A DNA stretch of 6,768 bases from the NCBI GenBank assembly GCA_030826005.1, contig JAPJOW010000189.1, positions 1 through 6,768 on the forward strand, written 5' to 3'. Made by a program: the position numbers and the translations under genes. The notes beneath the pieces were generated by a model, which was not told where the DNA came from, made no database searches, and worked only from the letters and a program-made list of their open reading frames with translations. This document shows, one piece after another, positions 1 to 5,698 of this stretch. The stretch's first letter is position 1, and each line of letters opens with the position of its first letter. Source of the stretch: Aliterella sp. RAGGC_92 (GTDB lineage: Bacteria; Cyanobacteriota; Cyanobacteriia; Cyanobacteriales; Chroococcidiopsidaceae).

Positions 1-172
1 GAAGCAGTCTAATACAGCAATTTTCGTGTGTCAGTTACTCTCAAACTTGTATCAGCCAATTCAAATCTTTCGCTATGACCAGAAGTTGAAAACACTTTAC
101 ATCCAAGCGGGAACAACAGACGAAATTTCGCTCATAATTGATGAAGATGGAATTTGGGACTTTGTTGTGTGA
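1..172 (+). CDS. DUF6888-like small protein, 5' truncated
   Basis: An open frame runs from base 2 to a TGA at 170-172, giving 56 residues with no start inside the window that looks natural; the gene begins upstream. The recognisable core is VCQLLSNLYQPIQIFRYD, then a short strand-rich stretch (LYIQAGTT, ISLIIDEDGIWDFVV). This matches my memory of the cyanobacterial DUF6888 family (about 55-65 aa, ending in an acidic 'DGxWxF' tail), so probably fewer than about 10 residues are missing. Its function is unknown. The stop codon overlaps the next start in TGATG, which points to translational coupling with the downstream gene. In cyanobacteria this family is, as I recall, often paired with DUF6887 proteins, which fits the neighbour. 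The family name comes from recall, not a search. Confidence 0.72.
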   Translation, partial: KQSNTAIFVCQLLSNLYQPIQIFRYDQKLKTLYIQAGTTDEISLIIDEDGIWDFVV

Positions 173-381
173 TGCAGAATCTCAGTGAAATGACAACGAC
201 GCAATTGAAGCAGTATCTTTCAGAACATCGCAATGATGAAGAATCATTCCGTGCAGCATTGCAAATTCTTATTAGTCGTCGAGATCCTAATGTTTCTCGT
301 CAGCCTTACCCGTTTGACCTTGACGACCCTACAAGCGAAGTAGAAGCTATCCTTAGAGCAAAACTCAACCAGGCTGAGTAG
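172..381 (+). CDS. DUF6887-like small acidic protein
   Basis: This gene encodes 69 residues from ATG 172. I prefer that start because it overlaps the upstream stop in TGATG; a TTG at 154 is in frame but lies inside the preceding gene, and ATG 190 is a shorter alternative. The N-terminal core reads MTTTQLKQYLSEHRNDEESF, a short helical motif like that of DUF6887 proteins (typically 'MTxxELkaYvLxHRdDdeAF'). After it come a basic stretch (ISRRDP) and an acidic C-terminus (DLDDPTSEVEAIL). No signal peptide, membrane segment or catalytic motif is visible. Function is unknown. The small size, the pairing with an overlapping partner and its cyanobacterial distribution recall toxin-antitoxin-like modules, but nothing in the sequence proves that. 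The gene converges on xisI across a HIP1-rich gap. Confidence 0.72.
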   Translation: MQNLSEMTTTQLKQYLSEHRNDEESFRAALQILISRRDPNVSRQPYPFDLDDPTSEVEAILRAKLNQAE

Positions 382-406
382 CAATGGTTGAACACTCTGC
401 GTAGGG

Positions 407-542
407 GCGATCGCATCCAACACGGACTAAAATAATACTTTTCTGCAATAGTGCGATCGCGCTAATCATTTGTAGCTACTATCAACTCTCCTAAAGGGCG
501 ATCGCATTTCTCTAATTGTTTGTAATAGCGCTAGGCGATCGC
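407..542. repeat. cluster of four HIP1 octamers between convergent genes
   Basis: GCGATCGC occurs at 407-414, 453-460, 498-505 and 535-542, four copies in 136 bases. Three share the 11-mer GGCGATCGCAT (406-416, 497-507, 534-544). The last copy lies in the final codons of xisI. The spacers also hold a loose repeat: TAATCATTTGTA at 463-474 and TAATTGTTTGTA at 513-524, matching at 10 of 12 positions. HIP1 is the highly iterated palindrome of many cyanobacterial genomes and is associated with methylation at GATC/CGATCG. The other nine copies in the window are at 1592, 3788, 4059, 4388, 4579, 5010, 5723, 5798 and 6057, mostly inside genes. The 382-530 gap holds no gene and no convincing terminator. 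Confidence 0.9.
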
Positions 543-866
543 ATAACCTGTATGAGGACGTACATCAAGCGGTTGAAACCCTAAAACAATCCTATCTTTT
601 GAAATCCCTGCTTCTACTAGCTCATCAGTAATCCCATCTTCAATGCCATCTCGTTGAATCCAAACCTTGTCATCGATAATTTGCACGTGAGTCACGCAAC
701 CATGTACCCGTCGTTTTTGCTGCCAACCGACATCAAACAGCATGAAATGATTGCGCTCTTTGTCAATAATTAGATACTGCTCAATTTCTTCATAGATAGA
801 GGGAAGATCGGCATACTTTCGCAATACATTTTCGATGGTTTGTCGATAAAACTCTAAATTATCCAT
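531..866 (-). CDS. xisI: XisI-family protein (fdxN element excision controlling factor)
   Basis: The product is 111 residues, the usual XisI length. Family features include the N-terminus MDNLEFYRQTIENVLRKYA, the central YLIIDKERNHFMLFDVGW with HGCVTHVQIIDDKVWIQRDG, and the C-terminus IVLGFQPLDVRPHTGYAIA, which resembles the canonical 'LGFxxPxxRxyTxFAvA' ending. ATG 866 has an AGGAGG ribosome-binding site (874-879) seven bases upstream, placed inside the end of xisH. In Anabaena, XisI works with XisH and the recombinase XisF in developmentally controlled excision of the fdxN element. Its biochemical activity is not established. Here it overlaps xisH by 13 bp, so co-expression and a complex are likely. 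No XisF is present, so the excision role cannot be assumed at this locus. The last codons contain a HIP1 site. Confidence 0.95.
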   Translation of the reverse strand: MDNLEFYRQTIENVLRKYADLPSIYEEIEQYLIIDKERNHFMLFDVGWQQKRRVHGCVTHVQIIDDKVWIQRDGIEDGITDELVEAGISKDRIVLGFQPLDVRPHTGYAIA

Positions 867-1267
867 TTCACCACCTCCTGTGAATCTGCATCAAAAATGA
901 GTAATTTTAAATGATTGAGTTCAATGATTAATTGTGGCAATTCTTCAGAGAAAAAATCTAAAAATACCCTTTGTGGAATTGCTAAGTACAATAATCGATC
1001 GAAATTCTGTCGTTCCAAAACCTGCGAATACATAATATATTGACCTAGTGCTTGCTCTAAGTCTTTTACAGGAGACGGACTGATGAAGCTTTTTACCTCC
1101 ACAGCTATACGCTTACCTTCTTTTTCGGCGGCAAATAATTTTTCTGCACCTAAATCTATAAAAGCCGATCTTCCACCAATCCTCAATGTCAAGGGATCGT
1201 TTGTAATCGTCCAACCGTCTTTTTCTAGAGCAATTCTTACCGTACTGTGGTAAATATCTTTTGCCAT
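854..1267 (-). CDS. xisH: XisH-family protein, PD-(D/E)XK nuclease-like
   Basis: The product is 137 residues and opens with MAKDIYHSTVRIALEKDGW, typical of XisH. The layout is that of a PD-(D/E)XK nuclease fold: an N-terminal helix with E15, the strand FIDLG carrying D38, the strand IAVEVKSF carrying E57-x-K59, then LGQYIMYSQVL, where Q76 and Y80 form a QxxxY motif like that of RecB/Cas4-type nucleases. All of these candidate active-site residues are present, so the protein looks intact. XisH is required in Anabaena for fdxN element excision together with XisI and XisF, but nuclease activity there is, to my knowledge, a fold-based prediction. ATG 1267 has a very strong site, AAAGGAGG (1277-1284), with a nine-base spacer, and an in-frame stop lies just upstream, which fixes the start. 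The gene overlaps xisI by 13 bp. Confidence 0.95.
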   Translation of the reverse strand: MAKDIYHSTVRIALEKDGWTITNDPLTLRIGGRSAFIDLGAEKLFAAEKEGKRIAVEVKSFISPSPVKDLEQALGQYIMYSQVLERQNFDRLLYLAIPQRVFLDFFSEELPQLIIELNHLKLLIFDADSQEVVKWII

Positions 1268-1276
1268 TTCACCGTA

Positions 1277-1284
1277 CCTCCTTT
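1277..1284 (-). promoter_or_regulatory. strong Shine-Dalgarno of xisH
   Basis: On the minus strand AAAGGAGG stands nine bases before ATG 1267, a near-perfect complement to the 16S rRNA tail. Together with the AGGAGG before xisI (874-879), it contrasts with gnd, which has no recognisable site at the usual distance. The xisHI module therefore looks set up for efficient translation. Confidence 0.8.
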
Positions 1285-1384
1285 ACTCACCCTTAATTTT
1301 CTTCTCCTGATTTCTTAATTTCTTTCAATAGTCGAGGTGGTAAATGATTACATAAGTTCTTTTCCTTCAGCACTTACATAGAAA

Positions 1385-1409
1385 TTGGGAGTATTTTAAA
1401 TACTCCCAA
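1385..1409. terminator. perfect inverted repeat after ycf66, probable terminator
   Basis: TTGGGAGTATTT (1385-1396) and AAATACTCCCAA (1398-1409) are exact reverse complements with one base between them, so an RNA hairpin of about 10-11 pairs with a 3-5 base loop could form. It begins eight bases beyond the ycf66 stop on the minus strand and so probably ends that transcript, insulating the xisHI module. The run of U after it is weak on the minus strand (AATTTCTATG). On the plus strand GTTTTCC follows, so it may work in both directions or only as a 3' stabiliser. Confidence 0.7.
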
Positions 1410-1416
1410 AGTTTTC

Positions 1417-2244
1417 CTAGCTAGGTGATGGGTTTTCTGGTTCTTCTACGTCTGGGGGCGATACGGGTTGATGCTTCTCCTCCGCATCTTTAATTGCTGC
1501 TTCTACAAGCTCTGGATCGGGCGGGTGAGGAGGAATTGCTACAGTCGGGGCTTCTTCCTCTACTTGAGTTGAAGCAGTTTCTATAGCTTGCGCGATCGCT
1601 TCTTCTTCTGTTAATGGTGGTGCAATTTCAGTAGTTTCTATTACCTCAACGGGTTCTGGTGGTGCAACTTCTGCGGTTGTTTCTATTACTTCTGTAGGGA
1701 CTTGCGGTGCAACTTCTGCGGTTGTTTCTACTACTGCGGGTTCTGGGGCGGTAGTACGATTATCAATTACTTCAACTACTGAATTTACTGGCGGTTTTGG
1801 AGTCGATACAGGTTTAGTTGCAACGGCAGTTTTAGGTTGAGTGGGTTTATTCGATAACTGCTGAAGCTGATTTTTTAAGCCGCTAACAACGCCTCCAATT
1901 CCCGAAGTTACCGCCGGAACAGATTTTGATACTTGCTCAGTGACTGTACTTGTAACGGCGGCGGTGCTTGGTACGTCAGTTTGCTGGGCAATGGGTGTAA
2001 GCTGACGGCGCAACTGCAAAGTTTGAGTGATAGACCAGCCTAATAAAGCTACACTTGCTGCGTGACCGAGTAATAATCCGCCCGTAATGCGACTTCCGTA
2101 CACCCACAATACCAAGGCGTAGAATAATCCTACCCCACTCCAGATAAAATCATTTTTGCGGTGTACTTCTGGAAAAAAGAAGGCAGCCATATAAAGGGCA
2201 AAGCTACCAAGACCGACTGCTAATGCCAGAACGTATGCCAGCAT
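1417..2244 (-). CDS. ycf66: Ycf66 family membrane protein
   Basis: The product is 275 residues. The conserved N-terminal part, about residues 1-80, has three hydrophobic segments (about 2-24, 33-50 and 53-73), with the motif FFFPEVHRKNDFIWSGVGLF between the first two and GSRITGGLLLGH before the third. This matches the Ycf66 family of cyanobacteria and some plastid genomes, whose function is not established. From about residue 80 the protein turns into a long low-complexity tail rich in Pro, Glu, Thr and Val, with a tandem repeat at about residues 171-209 and an acidic end (DVEEPENPSPS). The tail is probably disordered; which side of the membrane it faces I cannot tell. ATG 2244 has an AGGAGT site (2255-2260) ten bases upstream. 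The gene is divergent from gnd and ends just before a strong hairpin. Confidence 0.93.
   Translation of the reverse strand: MLAYVLALAVGLGSFALYMAAFFFPEVHRKNDFIWSGVGLFYALVLWVYGSRITGGLLLGHAASVALLGWSITQTLQLRRQLTPIAQQTDVPSTAAVTSTVTEQVSKSVPAVTSGIGGVVSGLKNQLQQLSNKPTQPKTAVATKPVSTPKPPVNSVVEVIDNRTTAPEPAVVETTAEVAPQVPTEVIETTAEVAPPEPVEVIETTEIAPPLTEEEAIAQAIETASTQVEEEAPTVAIPPHPPDPELVEAAIKDAEEKHQPVSPPDVEEPENPSPS
1619..1734 (-). repeat. in-frame tandem repeat in the ycf66 tail
   Basis: Three tandem units lie here. Copies at 1661-1689 and 1706-1734 differ at one base in 29 and are 45 bases apart, exactly 15 codons. A more diverged copy with one codon fewer lies at 1619-1644. The translated units share V-[IV]-E-T-T-[AE]-E-V-A-P-P, one after another at about residues 171-209. 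The near-identity of two copies implies recent duplication, and the period keeps the frame. Such repeats tend to vary in number between strains. Confidence 0.9.
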
Positions 2245-2484
2245 AATTGTGGGTACTCCTTACAATGTCAAACTAGATATCTCAATTTTGCAAGAGAATT
2301 GTTGAACTAGATACAAATAAAAATTATTTGGGTGTCTACAAATAGAAAGCGGTAGTCAAAATCTCTCTTTTTTAGCTATTGCTGGGCTTTTTTCTAGATT
2401 TTAATTTCTTCTTTGATAAAATCCGGCTACCCTAAAAAGGAATCAAACCTTACTGAACGCATAGTGCATTAACCTGTTAAATTT
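2245..2484. promoter_or_regulatory. divergent ycf66/gnd intergenic region
   Basis: These 240 AT-rich bases must hold the promoters of both ycf66 (leftward) and gnd (rightward). A plausible -10 box for gnd is TAAAAT at 2417-2422 within TTTGATAAAAT; no good -35 precedes it (TAGATT at 2395-2400 is weak), and it would give a leader of about 55 bases. AACTAGATA occurs twice as a direct repeat (2271-2279 and 2305-2313) near the ycf66 side. TTAAC-CT-GTTAA, a short dyad, sits at 2469-2480, four bases before the gnd start. There is no clear NtcA consensus and no gene here. The promoter assignments are tentative. Confidence 0.4.
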
Positions 2485-3981
2485 ATGGCACAACAAAGTT
2501 TTGGCGTAATTGGTCTAGCAGTTATGGGTGAAAACCTAGCGCTAAATGTCGAGCGTAATGGCTTTCCCATCTCTGTTTACAATCGTACTCCTGAAAAGAC
2601 TGACGCTTTCATGCACACGCGGGCGGAAGGCAAAAATGTCCATGCTGCTTACTCAATCGAGGATTTTGTCGCTTCTTTAGAGCGTCCGCGCAAAATCTTA
2701 ATTATGGTCAAAGCAGGTGCGCCTGTAGATGGTGTCATCGATGGGCTTAAACCCCTGCTTGATGAAGGAGACATCATTATTGACGGTGGCAACTCTTTGT
2801 ATGATGACACTGCCCGTCGCACTCGCGAACTCGAACCCCTGGGTTTTAGATTTATTGGCATGGGTGTTAGTGGTGGCGAAGAAGGAGCTTTAAACGGCCC
2901 TAGTATGATGCCGGGAGGCACAAAAAGCTCTTACGAGTATTTAGAGCCAATTTTGGTCAAAATTGCCGCTCAGGTAGAAGATGGCCCTTGTGTAACTTAT
3001 GTTGGTCCTGGTGGCGCGGGTCACTATGTCAAAATGGTACACAATGGCATTGAGTACGGCGATATGCAGCTAATCGCTGAAGCTTACGACCTATTAAAAA
3101 ATACTTTAGGTCTTGACCATCAACAACTGCACGAAATTTTTGCTGAGTGGAATAAGACAGACGAACTTAATTCATTTTTGATTGAGATTACCGCCGATAT
3201 TTTTAGATACATCGATCCCGATACAAATCAACCTTTGGTAGATTTGATTATGGATGCTGCCGGACAAAAAGGTACGGGACGCTGGACGGTACAAAGTGCT
3301 TTAGAACTTGGCGTATGTATCCCCACGATGACGGCGGCGGTTAATGCCCGAATTATGTCTTCTTACAAAAAAGAGCGGGTGTCTGCGTCACAAATTCTTA
3401 CTGGCCCTACAGGTAAGTATGAGGGAGACTCGAAGGCTTTTATTAACGCTATCCGCGACGCTCTTTACTGCTCGAAAATCTGTTCCTACGCTCAGGGGAT
3501 GGCGCTATTAAGTACGGCATCCAAGGAGTATTCCTACAGCCTTAATTTGAGCGAAATGGCGCGAATTTGGAAAGGTGGCTGTATTATTCGGGCGGGATTT
3601 TTAGGTAAAATTCAAAGCGCTTTTATCGAAAACCCAGCGTTACCTAACTTGCTACTAGCACCGGAATTTAAACAAACAATTTTGGATAGACAAACCGCTT
3701 GGCGCGAAGTATTGGCATCGGCGGCAAAATTAGGGATTCCCGTCCCAGCTTTTAGCGCTTCATTAGACTACTTTGATAGTTATAGACGCGATCGCTTACC
3801 CCAAAATCTCACCCAAGCTCAACGGGACTATTTTGGCGCTCACACCTACGAGCGCACGGATAAGGAAGGTTTCTTCCATACCGAATGGACGCAGTTTTCG
3901 GAAGATTCGGTACAAACATCGACTCCAGAACCCATGCAAGCGGAGCAACCTACAACCCCACCTACCTCTACTAAGGTCTAG
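2485..3981 (+). CDS. gnd: 6-phosphogluconate dehydrogenase, decarboxylating (EC 1.1.1.44)
   Basis: The enzyme oxidises and decarboxylates 6-phosphogluconate to ribulose 5-phosphate, making NADPH in the cytoplasmic oxidative pentose phosphate pathway; in cyanobacteria this supplies reductant in the dark. The 498 residues start with the dinucleotide-binding motif VIGLAVMGENLALN (8-21). NRT at 33-35 is the feature of NADP-preferring enzymes. IIDGGNSLYDDT (98-109) and GVSGGEEGALNGPSMMPGG (127-145) follow. The active-site block has K183, H186, N187 and E190, then KGTGRWT (262-268) and, near the end, RDYFGAHTYER (447-457). All expected catalytic residues are present. The enzyme is usually about 470-490 aa; the extra residues are a Thr/Pro/Gln-rich tail after about 478. 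An in-frame stop at 2470-2472 fixes ATG 2485, yet no Shine-Dalgarno stands in front of it. The gene is monocistronic, convergent with purK. Confidence 0.98.
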   Translation: MAQQSFGVIGLAVMGENLALNVERNGFPISVYNRTPEKTDAFMHTRAEGKNVHAAYSIEDFVASLERPRKILIMVKAGAPVDGVIDGLKPLLDEGDIIIDGGNSLYDDTARRTRELEPLGFRFIGMGVSGGEEGALNGPSMMPGGTKSSYEYLEPILVKIAAQVEDGPCVTYVGPGGAGHYVKMVHNGIEYGDMQLIAEAYDLLKNTLGLDHQQLHEIFAEWNKTDELNSFLIEITADIFRYIDPDTNQPLVDLIMDAAGQKGTGRWTVQSALELGVCIPTMTAAVNARIMSSYKKERVSASQILTGPTGKYEGDSKAFINAIRDALYCSKICSYAQGMALLSTASKEYSYSLNLSEMARIWKGGCIIRAGFLGKIQSAFIENPALPNLLLAPEFKQTILDRQTAWREVLASAAKLGIPVPAFSASLDYFDSYRRDRLPQNLTQAQRDYFGAHTYERTDKEGFFHTEWTQFSEDSVQTSTPEPMQAEQPTTPPTSTKV

Positions 3982-3995
3982 GGTTATTTCATTAA

Positions 3996-4026
3996 TGTAG
4001 AGACGGTGCAATGCAACGTCTCTACA
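3996..4026. repeat. 31-base palindrome between gnd and purK, overlapping the purK stop
   Basis: TGTAGAGACG (3996-4005) and CGTCTCTACA (4017-4026) are exact reverse complements. The middle continues the symmetry as TGCA-A-TGCA, with one mismatch pair (4006/4016). The GTAGAGACG...CGTCTCTAC form resembles, from memory, an interspersed palindromic repeat common in filamentous and related cyanobacteria. Its right arm contains the purK stop codon (4022-4024, TAG on the minus strand). In RNA it could fold into a stable hairpin between two convergent genes and act as a bidirectional terminator or 3'-end stabiliser, although no U-run follows on either strand. Confidence 0.85.
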
Positions 4027-5140
4027 CCTGGGCGTACCAAATAGATTCGATGGTTTGGGCGATCGCCTCTGCGTCCCCTACCCTATCTAACAATACGGTT
4101 ACATGACCTAATTTTCTGCCGGGACGCGAAGTTTTTTTGTCATACCAATATACGTTTGCTTGCGGTAAAGCGGCTAATTGCTGGCGCTTGACTAAATAAT
4201 CATTTTCCGCGTTTTCATAACCTAGGAGGTTCACCATTACCGCCGCCGGAGTGCGTAAAGCAGTGTTACCTAGAGTTAAATCGCAAACTGCGCGTAAATG
4301 CTGCTCAAATTGGGAACATTCGCAAGCATCTAGCGTAAAATGCCCGGAATTGTGAGTGCGCGGGGCAATTTCATTTACCAGCACTTGGCGATCGCTCGTT
4401 AAAAATAATTCAATCCCAAATATCCCCACTGCCTGCAAACTATTTAGTAAACTATAGGCAATTTCCTGAACTTGGCAGTCAACGTATATACTAATATCCG
4501 CCGGAGCGATGACGCTATGACAAACTTGGTTTTTTTGTTGAGTTTCTACTACTGGATAGGTGACAATTTCACCTTTGGGCGATCGCGCGGCAATTATTGC
4601 TAATTCTTTTTCAAAGGGGATAAATTCCTCAATTAAAAAAGTGTTTGCAGCTAAAACCCCTAGATTCTGTAAAGCTTCAGCATCTTTAACAATAAACGTC
4701 CCTTGTCCATCGTAGCCGTGACGACGAGATTTTAAAACTAAGGGAAACTGCCAAGCATCGGAAATAGCTTCTAAAGCGGTAAAATTGGGTACAGGTAAGC
4801 CGATTTGCTGTAAATACTGGCGTTGGTAATATTTGTCTAATAAGGGCGACAAAGTTTGTAAGCTGGGACGAAAACATACATCTTGCTTTGCTAAGGGTGC
4901 TAAAGCTGCTAAATTGACAAACTCATTTTCAAAAGTAACGACATCGCAGCGCCTCGCTAAGGTAGCTGTAGCTGCGGCATCATCCACGGGGGCAAAAATA
5001 GTATTTTGGGCGATCGCAACGGCTGGATCGTCCTGATTTGGCGTTTGTACGACTAATTCTACCCCTAGCTTGTCAGCAGCACTTGCCATCATCCAAGCTA
5101 GTTGTCCACCACCAATAACACCAACGCGCTTTATCGACAT
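4022..5140 (-). CDS. purK: 5-(carboxyamino)imidazole ribonucleotide synthase (EC 6.3.4.18)
   Basis: PurK uses ATP and bicarbonate to carboxylate aminoimidazole ribonucleotide to N5-CAIR in de novo purine synthesis; PurE then rearranges the product. The 372 residues are normal for the family. The N-terminus has the glycine-rich VGVIGGGQLAWMM (6-18). The ATP-grasp domain shows FPLVLKSRRHGYDGQG (132-147), the hinge strand LIEEFIPFEKELA (169-181), and metal/active-site residues E244 and E257 in VNEIAPRTHNSGH (255-267), the PurK signature. Nothing essential appears to be missing. The start overlaps the upstream pentapeptide gene by 10 bp; only a weak AGG precedes ATG 5140, so translation is probably coupled. 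Four HIP1 sites lie inside the gene. The stop codon is part of a 31-base palindrome. purE is not in the window. Confidence 0.97.
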   Translation of the reverse strand: MSIKRVGVIGGGQLAWMMASAADKLGVELVVQTPNQDDPAVAIAQNTIFAPVDDAAATATLARRCDVVTFENEFVNLAALAPLAKQDVCFRPSLQTLSPLLDKYYQRQYLQQIGLPVPNFTALEAISDAWQFPLVLKSRRHGYDGQGTFIVKDAEALQNLGVLAANTFLIEEFIPFEKELAIIAARSPKGEIVTYPVVETQQKNQVCHSVIAPADISIYVDCQVQEIAYSLLNSLQAVGIFGIELFLTSDRQVLVNEIAPRTHNSGHFTLDACECSQFEQHLRAVCDLTLGNTALRTPAAVMVNLLGYENAENDYLVKRQQLAALPQANVYWYDKKTSRPGRKLGHVTVLLDRVGDAEAIAQTIESIWYAQV

Positions 5141-5619
5141 CCTAAAGAGTAACGAGTTTCAATACCAGTTTTTGGATTTACACCACTTGCTTTGGCGCAC
5201 AATTCTTTGATTTGCGCCCGATCTAAAATTGCATCGGTAAAATCAGCATTAGCAATATTAACATCATCAAAAATTGCCCGCAGTAACAGCGCTTCTGTTA
5301 GCACTGCATCGCTGAGATCGGCTTTAGTTAAGTTTACTTGATCGACCATTGCATTACTTAAGTCTGCTCCATGCAAAGAAGCGCCCGTCATTACCGAAGC
5401 GCTAAAAACTGACCCGCGCAAGTCTGCATCGGCAAAATTAGCAAGCTCCATATTAGCATTAGAAAACTCCGCCGCTCTTAAAGTTTGCCCGGAAAAATCC
5501 CGCCCCTTTAATTCGGCGTTACTAAAGGATAATGGTGGCGGATAATCTGTTGCCAAAGCTGGCATTGCTCCGAAAAAAAGCACTAATATCAAAATAAAGC
5601 CTGTAATTTGCCGCCACAT
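5131..5619 (-). CDS. secreted pentapeptide-repeat protein, probably thylakoid lumen/periplasm
   Basis: The product is 162 residues. Residues 1-23 form a signal peptide: MWRQ, a hydrophobic core ITGFILILVLFFGAM and an ALA site before TDY. Residues about 31-137 are pentapeptide repeats of the A(D/N)LxX type (for example ANMELANFADADLRGSVF and ADLSNAMVDQVNLTKADLS), which fold as a right-handed quadrilateral beta-helix. The C-terminal cap, ELCAKASGVNPKTGIETRY up to C161, contains only two cysteines (C141, C161), which could form a disulfide in an oxidising compartment. This cap and the signal peptide resemble the lumenal pentapeptide proteins of cyanobacteria and plant chloroplasts, whose function is unknown. 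The gene stops 10 bp inside purK, giving a likely two-gene operon, and is divergent from the holin-like gene. Its ribosome-binding site is weak. Confidence 0.93.
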   Translation of the reverse strand: MWRQITGFILILVLFFGAMPALATDYPPPLSFSNAELKGRDFSGQTLRAAEFSNANMELANFADADLRGSVFSASVMTGASLHGADLSNAMVDQVNLTKADLSDAVLTEALLLRAIFDDVNIANADFTDAILDRAQIKELCAKASGVNPKTGIETRYSLGCR

Positions 5620-5698
5620 AAAAATTTAACTATTGAGGTGGGAATGCTGCTTTTAAGCTTACAAGACTTTTCGATCCAATTTTTGAGAGAAAAACTAG
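5620..5698. promoter_or_regulatory. divergent promoter region, pentapeptide-purK / holin-like gene
   Basis: These 79 bases separate two divergent starts and must contain the promoter for the pentapeptide-purK pair and probably one for the holin-like gene. I found no convincing -35/-10 pair on either strand. GAGAGA (about 5685-5690) is a possible weak ribosome-binding site before ATG 5699. Confidence 0.45.

Noticed and set aside
154..171. TTG 154 as the start of the second small gene
   Set aside because: It would add six residues (MGLCCV) overlapping the end of the upstream gene; ATG 172 in the TGATG junction is the more natural start.
407..542. Regularly recurring octamers as a CRISPR array
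   Set aside because: The repeat is only 8-11 bases, the spacing is uneven (46, 45 and 37 between starts), and the octamer is the genome-wide HIP1 palindrome.
531..1267. An fdxN-type excisable element
   Set aside because: Only the xisH/xisI accessory genes are present. There is no recombinase, no paired att repeat around the genes, and no split nif gene in the window.
2649..2921. Open frame on the minus strand opposite gnd
   Set aside because: It lies wholly within the strongly conserved gnd coding sequence and its Ser/Pro-rich translation resembles no family.
3773..4011. Open frames on both strands over the 3' end of gnd
   Set aside because: Both overlap the conserved RDYFGAHTYER region of gnd in other frames and lack protein-like sequence or a ribosome-binding site.
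4686..5036. Short frames on both strands within purK
   Set aside because: They are out-of-frame readings of the conserved purK N-terminal half.
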